Origin: Litoditis marina
Lineage: Eukaryota; Nematoda; Chromadorea; Rhabditida; Rhabditidae
Direction: 5' to 3'
NCBI GenBank assembly: GCA_964036275.1
Contig: OZ038434.1
Location: 6,653,060-6,717,059 of the forward strand
Length of the DNA stretch: 64,000 bases
Shown here: one piece after another, positions 47,201-56,200 of the stretch
Position numbering within the stretch: the stretch's first letter is position 1
How the letters are laid out: each line of letters starts with the position of its first letter
Made by a program: the position numbers and the translations under genes
The notes under the pieces: model-generated
The model's database searches: none
What the model was told of the DNA's origin: nothing
What the model saw: only the letters and a program-made list of their open reading frames with translations

Positions 47201-49478
47201 CCTGGTACATTTCAGCCATTCTGGCCAGAACTTCATAGCGAGGTCGATGATACCCCTCGTTGTCATCATCCGAGAAGCCGACGGCCTTCTGATACCACTC
47301 TATGGCACGAGGATAACTAGGTTGGGCCCTGGAGCCCATGCGACGTCCGCTTTCATAGGCTTCAGCAACGAATAGAACGGCTCCACGATCTCCCATCTCG
47401 GCAGCTGTCTCCATAAGCTCAAATGCAAACGCTTCTTTGTCGTATTCTCCATCTTCCTCGTCCTGACGCCATGATTCGTCGTCTCCTATGTCCTTCAGGA
47501 GCTCGTGAGGTAGACCATAGGCCATTTGCGCAACAGTGAGGATAGCTTCCAGAAGTCCGCAACGACGGGCGACATCCAGGTGATATAGGGCAGAAGTAGT
47601 ATCATACTTGATACATGTAGACGCTGGTTCATCTGTAGAGGCGGTATCTTCAAGAACAGCACGCTTCTCTTCGTTCACGTTGTCTTCTTCTGGCAGAAAC
47701 CGACCCAACTCATGATAACGCGCTAAGTCCAAATGAATTTGACCAAGAATCGATGCGTGCTGGGTGACTTGACGAGCTTCTTCGGATAGCTGTTGTAGCT
47801 CGATGGCAGAGAGCACTCCAGCTGGTACGGACTGTTTCCTGGCCCCGTTCCAGTATTCTTCTCTTTCTGTTTCTCGAGTAAGCCGAGAGCTACCCATAGA
47901 ACTGGTGCCGATAGAACTTCCCATGCTGTCATGGCGATCTCTATTCTTGTCTTTGCGATCGACGGAAAGGGTGTGGAAGCCAACTTTCCGGGCAGGGAGA
48001 ACTTCTTCTTCTTCTTCGTCGTCTTCCAGATCGTCGACTGCACAGAACGATTCCAGGGTCACTCCGGCGGTAGCCTCCGACAAGCAAACTTCACAAACAC
48101 AGTCACTGTCGTGATCATTCTCTTTCTCGATCGAAGCGCGGGATCCTTGGCGAGAATGCCCGCTGCTAGAAGAGGTGCGGCTGCGAATGGAGATGGTACG
48201 CAATCTCAGGCAATCCATAGCATCCTCTTCACAGAGCTGTTCAACGATAGGGGAGCAGGCACTGGCGTGGCGAGAGAAAACCGTTGACTGATTGGTAGTG
48301 CAGGCAGATGTTCCTTCTTGAAGTTCTTTCCGCTCGACATCGGAAAGATCGAATTCTGTCAGACAGAGGGAGTGACAAATATCATTGCACTTGTGCGAGT
48401 GGAAGAAAAGAGCCATTCCACGTGTTCCTAGATTGCCGTCTCCGTAATCAGTTCCCAGAACAGTGTGCACCTGAGGATCAGTGTACAAATCTCCGACTCC
48501 TTGAACATCAACGACGATCATTTGGTGGCCCGACCGCTCAAACGTGAAATGTGAGAAGGCTTGTGGTGTTTTCCGGGACACATCAGACACGAATCCGGAA
48601 TTTGAATTGTACTTGATGTATTCTCCCTCGATGAAATGTTCCAAATGAAAAAGAGGCTCTCCTGGCATGTCGATCATCTCAAGGATACACATCTGCACGA
48701 TATCGATTTTCTTCGGAGGACTGTAACGGTTGAACTCTTCAGCCCAAAGTTTGGCATCCATCTGTAGTTTGACATCCTCGAACAAGACACTACGATCGAC
48801 ATCCTGGATGTATCTCTTCGCAACGTAATTCTGCGCATGTCGCCAATCGTTCGTATGGATCAGACTGCTCATCTTCTTGAGGCGGAAACATTCGCGCATA
48901 GCACCGCGAGCGAAGGCCTCTTGATGCAAACGAACTTCAACGATATCTTCTGTCCAGGCTTTGCGAATTGATGAATATCGATAACGCTTCGCACGCATGA
49001 TAGGCAGGTCGTTGATATAAAACCTAGTCCACGGATCTGTATTCATGAATCGCGCCTTCCGGGCAGCAATTCTCCAACGTTGCATCAGCTTCCCTACTCT
49101 AGCCGATTTTTCCTGCTGGTCCTCTTCTGCTAAGGATTGTGAATGTGCGGTGTCGTTGAGAAGATAAGATAAGTTCCGCCAGTCAGCCCCATCAGTGATG
49201 GATTGGACACGTTGCCGACACGACACCTCATCAGGCCGAGCTGGTAGCTGGAAGATAGGCGATGAGGCATGACTGGCGGGTACACTATCAAATACTGAAA
49301 ACTTTTGAATTATCCGACAAGATAGTGACTAGTGAAAGTAACTATTAAAATGTCTGAATCATGTTATTAATACAAATAGCAATTGAACACACACCTTCTC
49401 CAGAAATTCTCCGGCATTTTTCTGGTCATCAGCTACGGTTGTAGCTTGAAGAGCTTGAACAAGATGCTCGTGATCCAT
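38249..49478 (-). CDS. IPO7: Importin-7/8: nuclear import receptor of the importin-beta family
   Basis: Ferries histones, ribosomal proteins and signalling factors through the nuclear pore with RanGTP. Twenty-eight exons on the minus strand, from ATG 49478: 49395-49478, 46696-46818, 46255-46376, 45989-46147, 45667-45823, 45418-45510, 45198-45292, 44800-45019, 44400-44499, 44035-44141, 43760-43846, 43457-43603, 43204-43309, 42908-43068, 42612-42707, 42232-42319, 41103-41234, 40841-40947, 40570-40656, 40323-40412, 39929-40071, 39764-39848, 39496-39583, 39315-39406, 38980-39072, 38703-38790, 38505-38593, 38249-38359; 1,049 residues (human IPO7 1,038). Anchors: [29 protein letters not shown] (importin-beta N-terminal domain), [43 protein letters not shown], an acidic tract before the C-terminus, and the IPO7-type ending [10 protein letters not shown]. 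Intron 1 (46819-49394) contains the eEF2K coding exon on the same strand. Confidence 0.93.
41410..41965. repeat. Diverged tandem repeat, two units of about 280 bp
   Basis: In the largest importin intron after intron 1. ATTCAGTGTTCT, CAATCGTG(T)TTTCGTGATT, CATCTTT.TT.CTTG and ACG.TTT.TAAAAT/CGAATGGCC recur in order in both halves, separated by about 290 bases. Flanked by CCAATTAGCCG-type motifs. Function unknown; probably a decayed element. Confidence 0.4.
43872..43967. repeat. Tandem duplication of about 48 bp
   Basis: ATCAATTCCACAAAATA and the flanking AACT.A.TTGATCT occur twice in succession in an importin intron. Confidence 0.7.
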
Positions 49479-49723
49479 TCTATATTGTCACCTGAAACAT
49501 TTTTATATAATAATATAATGAACACCGCGAACACAAAAACTGCCTCATTTCTCCTGGGCTGTATGTGAAGACTAGACCTATTTTTTTGACAAAAATACTT
49601 ATTAACGAGGCGATTTTTCACTGATCGGGGCCTCACATCTCTCAAATACCAAGCTTAACTGCAAGTATGGACCACGCTTATTTGCTGATATTTACCTGTG
49701 TCACATTCCAGATACCCACCCAT
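47064..49723 (-). CDS. EEF2K: eEF2 kinase (alpha-kinase), almost intronless, interleaved with importin-7
   Basis: Calcium/calmodulin-dependent alpha-kinase that phosphorylates elongation factor 2 and slows translation elongation. The main exon 49294-47064 is open for over 740 codons. It carries a calmodulin-binding stretch ([17 protein letters not shown], as in human), the alpha-kinase core ([19 protein letters not shown] with the ATP lysine at about 169, [37 protein letters not shown]), an acidic regulatory linker, and C-terminal SEL1-like repeats. It has no ATG near its 5' end but a gttttcag acceptor; exon 49723-49696 (MGGYLECDT plus one base, GTAAAT donor) joins it in phase, giving 752 residues. 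Internal Met80 is an alternative start. Vertebrate EEF2K has many introns, so this copy looks retroposed or has lost nearly all of them. Exon 1 assignment about 50 percent; kinase identity certain. Confidence 0.92.
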
Positions 49724-50372
49724 TGATTTGAAAAACAAGTTTAACGATTCCAAAACACGTAAATGAGGTGCTCGAAAACGCATTCACATCATACGCCAGC
49801 TGAATTTTCTTGTTTGACATGTCTGGGGACTTGAAAAATAATAATCAAATATGGCTTAACCGGGGAAACCCGGTTACGTATAGAACAAGCCGATACAATA
49901 CTTGTTTTCCCCCAATTATGAGATCTAATTATTGAAAAAGAACAATTTCTGCAGACAGTTTTTCCAGAAACGTTTGCAGATTTTGAAGATGTCTTTAACA
50001 AGTATCAATAATCAATAGTTCGAAAAGGTACAAATAGGAGCTTGAATAGGAAGTTCAGGAACCCATGCAAAGGGAAAAGCAGGCTGCTCACAAATTTCGA
50101 AGAAAAGTATAAATAAGCATGAACCCACATCAAAGAGTGATAGATTGGGGAAGGCAGCGACGAGTCTGCTCAAAATAGCAAAAGATAGATCACCCTACTT
50201 CTAGTTTAGTCCGAACTAGCTACCCATTGTCCAAGCTCTATGCTGTCACCGCATCGATGCCGACTAGTCAGTCGCTCATGAAGTTTGAAACACATCAAAA
50301 CTCAGATGTGATGATGAAGTGCTAATTTACTGACGTTTCCTCGACGTTCACGTGATCCTACTCATCATACCC
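49724..50372. other. Shared upstream region of eEF2K and importin-7
   Basis: No coding signal found. The transcription start(s) of both minus-strand genes must lie here or further right; no core promoter motif is convincing. Confidence 0.35.
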
Positions 50373-50560
50373 TAAATGCCTCAGAGTTGTGACTTTTTCA
50401 AACAGGGGGGTTTTGCCCTTCCCCTCAGCCATTATAAGGTGGTTTTGGCCCTAATTTAGAAAATCGCTAAATCAGACAATTTTTGAGGGGGGGTTTTGCC
50501 TAAATCTTCGGACCAAAAACAGGGGGGGGGGGGGGTTTTCTCAAAACGCTGAGCATTTAG
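50373..50560. repeat. G-run fold-back element
   Basis: Ends CTAAATGCCTCAGAG and, reversed, CTAAATGCTCAGCG. Three GGGGGGTTTTGCC-type blocks inside, the last with 14 G. Confidence 0.5.
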
Positions 50561-50634
50561 AATATGCTACTCATGTATCCTACTAACTCCCAGTATAATC
50601 CAAAATAAACAACAAAACGACAAAGGCACACCTG

Positions 50635-50878
50635 ACACTACGTCTACAACACAAACTGCTGTTTTTTATTCATCTGTGTGAATATTTCGCAACCTATTGG
50701 GTTTATCATTTTCATTTTCTTCATCAAATGATTACTTACTTTAATTATTTAACATAAAAATTGACTTCACCTTCGATTTAAGGCTTAGGCAAACCACCGT
50801 TCCGAGGATTTTTAAGGGACTAAGTGGTAACGATTCACACAGACAAATAAAAAACAGCAGTTTGTGTTGTGGCCGTGT
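50635..50878. repeat. ACACTACG element, copy 2
   Basis: Same termini as 5475-5724 (CAACACAAACTGCTGTTTTT inverted). Flanked by CAAAGGCACA on both sides, offset four bases on the left, a possible 9-10-bp target duplication. Confidence 0.85.
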
Positions 50879-51456
50879 CAAAGGCACAGGTCTAACTCAC
50901 CTATTATGGCTCTTTCTGAAGTAGGCCAATGAGCAACGTTGAGCAAGTCTCACAGTTGTACCCTGGAACGAAAAAACTAAAATGATTAGAGAAATAAATA
51001 CGGATTTTCACAGTTAGTTGTCTGATCTGTGGTCGAAAAAGTCTGGATGGGATGAATGAATGGAAAAAACTGCTTCATGAGATTAACATGACACATCGTT
51101 AAAGTCATAACCTTGCATTAATAGTAGAAACTTTGAATAATATTATTAATTACAAACAGTATGATAAAAATGAGCAATTTTTTGAATAAGACAAAAAGTT
51201 ATGGGAACTTTTTAAAAAACAACGTCATCGCCATTTTTCCGTTTTTGCCGTAAAGAGCACACGATCATTTTGCTCGTCCATTATAGTGCGTACTTTGAAA
51301 AGCACAGCAGTCTCGATCAATTTATATAATATGTTTCGAAATCAATTAATTAATTGTGCTCATCCTCAAACTTTGTTTCGAAACTGTATACTTTAAAGGT
51401 AATATTTGTTTTATTGTGTTCATCATATTGTATGTTCATCATCTGTGTTTCATCTG
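50879..51456. other. AT-rich intergenic sequence
   Basis: A minus-strand GTGAGT donor at about 50900 could end a non-coding leader exon for eEF2K/importin; otherwise nothing recognised. Confidence 0.25.
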
Positions 51457-51575
51457 TAAGGACGATTATGTGGACCAATCCCGTTACATCGGTCCTTTAA
51501 ACTGCAATTGAAAAATATATTGCGGTTTAAAGGACTGAAGCGTTGCGATTGGACCACATAATCGTCCTTCTTTAA
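51457..51575. repeat. AGAAGGACGAT palindromic MITE, copy 4
   Basis: GTAAGGACGATTATGTGG to CCACATAATCGTCCTTCTTTAA; arms pair over nearly the full length. Directly abuts the element starting at 51574. Confidence 0.9.
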
Positions 51576-52482
51576 CCCGGTATTTTGTTAACCCTAGTAG
51601 TTAACCATTAACCGGGTTACTTGGTTAACCCACACGAGCGCCGGTTTCCCTGAAATTCCCCGATTTTTTCCCTGATTCTACCTCAATCGTTCCGGGATCA
51701 TTTCGCGAAATGATCAGAGCGAAAAGAAGGTGAAAACAGGGAAAAATCCCGGGAAGTTCCCGGTTGTCACCTTACAATTTCTCAGTAACTTCTCAGAAAT
51801 TTTTCACACGTGATTGAAAAAACTAATAAGATATTTTTCTTAGTAAAAGTATTTTTCGAAAATGTTATCAAAAATATATTTTCTTGAAAAATATTTTTCA
51901 AAATATTAATAATATTATGAAGAGAATAGAAGGGCATATTTCATTAGTAAAAACTTCATGAAATGAACTTCATTGGATCATCCCTATCGATATTCAGACC
52001 TCGATGTTGAGCTGATAATTTCCAAAATATCAAATCACGGCACCCCTGGCCGCGCCGTATCTAGTACGGGTTACGCGATTGCCGCGGCGAAAGGCTCATT
52101 CACGCCTTTTTTCCGATGCTTTTCCCCGATGCTGAGTTACCCTGACATTATCGAGAATTTGTAGGGTATTTCATCATATTTTTCCCGCACTTTTCCCTGA
52201 TACTGAGTTTCCCTGAAATTTCCGAGAATTTGTAGAGTTTATACCTCCATTTCACCCTGAAAATACCTTGAACGTTCTCGGGGATTTCCCGGAAATTCCA
52301 TTTCCCCGAACCACCCTAGGTTTTTCCGGGTGCCCAATTTTCCGATGCCCTTTTGTTAACCACTTGTTAACCCCAAATTTCCCCCAAAATACATTGTGAA
52401 AGAGGGTTGCAAAGGGGTTAACAAACGGGTTGGCCAAGTAACCCGGTTAAGGTTAACTGATAGGGTTAACGAACTACCGGGT
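51574..52482. repeat. AACCCGG / GTTAACC element with about 60-bp inverted termini
   Basis: Left terminus AACCCGGTATTTTGTTAACC and the reversed right terminus AACCCGGTAGTTCGTTAACC continue to match for about 60 bases, including TTAACCGGGTTACTTGG. About 909 bp; the interior is rich in TTCCCCGA and CCCTGA motifs and has no convincing ORF. Confidence 0.8.
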
Positions 52483-52842
52483 TCCTTGTGGAATTGGCCA
52501 GAATTATTCAAATCAAAGAACTTGCCTCCTTATTTCCGTTTTGTATGTTCAAAAATTAGGCGAGTCGAGTGTTAGCGTTTTGAGCATGCTATCAATAAAT
52601 AATATACCTTTCCGCCTGGGGTCGGTCTTTGCATCATTGTTTTACCTGATAATTGGCAGGAGGCTACGATTGTCTCGCCATCTACCGAGACCAAGTCTCA
52701 GCCGCTCGTGTGCCACTAAAAAACTTTTTGCGCTAGTTTGATGTCCAATAAACAATGCGCAAAAACTCTGCTGCACATATATTAATATTTGTTGGAAGAC
52801 TTTTTCCGTGCAACTTAAGGTACACGGTATTGAGTAACTGTT
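52483..52842. other. Intergenic DNA
   Basis: No gene, repeat or regulatory signal recognised. Confidence 0.3.
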
Positions 52843-53040
52843 GGGGCCGAGTGGTCGACTGGTTGTGTGCGCGCTAGCACTCCAAACACCATGGTTCGAT
52901 CCCACTCGGCGCGGTATCTTCATGGCGAACCGCATGAGCTGGTAATAGAGCTCACCCATGCCTAGTTTCTCTCTACGGACCTCTCTCTCTACGGATAATA
53001 CAATTTGATCAATGGTGTAATTGTATGAATAAAGTAACTG
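52843..53040 (+). repeat. tRNA-derived SINE-like sequence
   Basis: GGCCGAGTGGTCGACTGG resembles a tRNA D-arm/box A, and GGTTCGATCCC (near 52891) is a perfect box B; GCCGAGTGG pairs exactly with CCACTCGGC. The rest does not fold as a normal tRNA, and a tRNA-unrelated tail follows with AATAAAG at its end. A functional tRNA is unlikely. Confidence 0.6.
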
Positions 53041-53205
53041 TTTATTGAATTCTCCGTGAAAACTAAGTAGTGAAATGACCTTCATATTCAATAATATGTA
53101 ATCCAACCAGAAAATAGCTTATCATATGCGTCATGATAAGTTGACTAGTTATGCTGCAATGAGACAGTCGCCTGCCCTCTACATTGATATTAATGTTTTT
53201 TCAGA

Positions 53206-56200
53206 ATGGGAAAAACGCGTGGCAAGGGACTTCCCTATCTACAAACTTCTTTGAAGTTTGATCTCAATTCAAGCGACAGTCTTGGTGAGGATATAGAAGC
53301 GTCATTCTTGGAACAACTTGACGGTTTAATCAAGGATGAGTTTCAGAATGTACATATCGATGGAAATTCTGTTTCTTCGCCCCGTGGAGACGAGTTTGCG
53401 GTGCGTTATTTTCCTGTAAATTCACTATATATATTATAGTGAGACACAATAGTATCAACAAGAAAACAAAATATTTTCGATGAAGTATTTTAGATTTAGG
53501 AAACATTTTGAAAAAAACGAAAATGGAGAAAATTTAGTGATTTACAAAAATTACAGTTTTATTAAAGTGAAATATTGCATTACTGTTGAGGCTAGAAGTT
53601 AGCATGGCGCTTATAATAATTATTATAGATTAGCATAGCGCGCTGTGGGACGGGACATAACGCGAATGAGGAGAAGTTAGATGGTTGTACAAAATGTCCC
53701 TGGGACAGAACTCGATTCCCCGCGGGTCAGAACTCGATCTCTCCATATTGGTGTCTGGCGTCCTTTAATCAGGTTGATGTGACAATTGAAATACATGCAT
53801 CGTTTTCATGTTATTCTGCTTGTAGAATGAACGTGTTGTTGTGGGAATGCAACCTGTCCTGGATGCAATGTGTGACGGAACTGCAGCTCACGTTCTTTTT
53901 GATGCTGCCAGCATTGGTCCATCAGCTGTAACTTCTGCCATTGGTCTTTATATATTAAAGTGAGTTAGATTTTTTAAATGATATTTGGGTTTTTGCTTGT
54001 ATGTTTGGCCCACATTGTACCGAAACTGGCCAACACGTTTCTTAGGGTGTATCGGGTCGTAATATAGAAAATTAGTATTGAGGAATCATTCGAAAAATTA
54101 GCACAGTCGGGTAACTCCTAACACTGTAGCTAGATTTCTCACACAGTTAATGCCCCATTGGCTGGCAACGGTCATCTTCACGCACTCTGGTCCGGTTGGC
54201 AGGAAATAGTTACTGATGAACTGATCATCATCCGAAATTATGAAGATGGGAAAAAACACAATTGTCTGTTTTTTCAGCTCATAGTAAGTCTCACTCACTT
54301 TCACTCCAATATTTGAGGTTGGCTGTGGAATTCGAAAAATGGTATACTGTTATTTTATTCAAAGAAGGACGATTATGTGGTCCAATCCCAACGCGCCAGT
54401 CCTTTAAATTCCAATACATTTTTCAATTGCAGTTTAAAGGACCGTTGACACGGGATTGGTCCACACAGGCGTCCTGCTTTGAGAGGAATTCGTCTTCTTA
54501 TTGGTTTCATTTCAGTTGTCAACAGTCGGTTTGCTACTGCATTCCTGGTTTAACGCAGCTTCTTGGTGCCGCTGGGATTTCCGCTGAAGCGTTGGCAACA
54601 ACGCGTTCCGAAGTATCTTTCAATAAATTGCTGCAAAGTTTTGAATTGAGGAAAATTGACGTCGCTCAATCTAAGGTACGTTCTCAACTTCCAAAAGTTC
54701 GAGAAACTGCGTAGGATGGAGCTGAGATGTAGGCAATGACGAGCATATAATATTACCTAATATTACCATATAGGTATACCTAATGCAATATAAATATGCA
54801 GACGGCTCGTTTAGTTTAGTGGGTGTCGTTTTAGTTTCTGCTGTTCGAATAATTGACATCGCTGTGTCCTAAGAGATATCATTACAGAGTCATAAGATCA
54901 CGGCGTAATTTCACGATTGGTAAAATTTCATTGTTTCTTCCTCCAACGCAATTGTTTTTCAAATCAGATATTTTACAGAACAAGGACTCGAAAACGGCCT
55001 TGTCATCACCACACATGTTCAAGTCCTGTGGGAAGAAAAAGAACACGTAGTAATTGTTTCTGGTTCTCGTTGACAAGATTTCTCATAATAACATAGTGGC
55101 TTGATAAATTGTAGAATTATGTTTGTTTGAGTAAAAGGAAGTGAAATTCTCTAGTTTCTATGTCTTGGAGACCATTTTTGCTGGTTTGTTCTGAACTATA
55201 CTATCGCCACTTGACTTGTTGCTTTCCCGTTTAGTTGCCAGGCCAACACGCTCCCTCAGCACATCTTTTCCCCAATACATTCTACAATCTGCCTATTATA
55301 GTTCTTTTGTGGAAATCAAATTCACTGGTTACAAAGTTCCCTTCATATCCAAGTAAAATCGTTGTTTTTGTGGCGTTCGACCAGTTTTTGTACATCACTT
55401 TTTTGTCTACATACTGGTTGAACTCTTGTTGAATTTGAATTTCAGGATGGCTTGTTTACCTTTATTCTGTTGTAATTTTTACTTCTCAAACAAGAATGGG
55501 TTATGTTGTTATCGTTACTACCAAGTTACAAAATGAAGTATTACTGTAGTTTGCCTTGCCGAGTATATGATTTTAAAACAGAGAACGCAGACTGATCAAG
55601 CAATTCGAGCGGTAACTTCAACTTTCAACGACATAAATCATATCAGAAATTCAAAACGTAGTGTAACAAATAGATGTGACTAAATAACCATCATCAGTAA
55701 AACTTAGAGCGTTCCTGAAAAAGGGATTTCCCTTCACCGTTTGTAATTAATTTTGTGAAAACCTCGAAACAATACCTTGTGAGAGAATTTAGAACAATTA
55801 GTTTCCCAAGAAAGCGCCTGATGGAAACTGTTTGTTCTTTTCAGCCAATAGGAGTACTGTAACAAACAAAACGCGCTACAAAAACACGTGCGCTCCATTT
55901 TCAAACGCCACGTGCCACCACGCGTCGCGGTTTGTCCGTCCGGATCCTGGGATCATGCTGCGGATCCGGAAAGATTAGAATTTTTTTAAAAATTCGATTT
56001 GGAAAACCTGGCTGGTACATTCACATAGAAGCCTCGTGTCTGTTCGCAATTAGTAGCAATCTTCAGACTTGTCAGGAGAACTTTGTCGATTGACCGTCTA
56101 AACGGGGCCAATTCTACAACTAACCGGGTTTTCAGGTAACCTAACCCTTTTTTTTGTTAACCTTTTCTCAGGTTACCTAGGTAGGTAACCTGGAAGTAAC

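Noticed and set aside
47723..48547. Several 79-118-codon open frames antisense or out of frame within the eEF2K exon
   Set aside because: Shadows of the kinase reading frame, which is certain from its motifs.
52843..52925. Functional tRNA gene
   Set aside because: Box B and one stem are good, but the arms do not complete a cloverleaf and a non-tRNA tail continues; SINE-like is the better reading.
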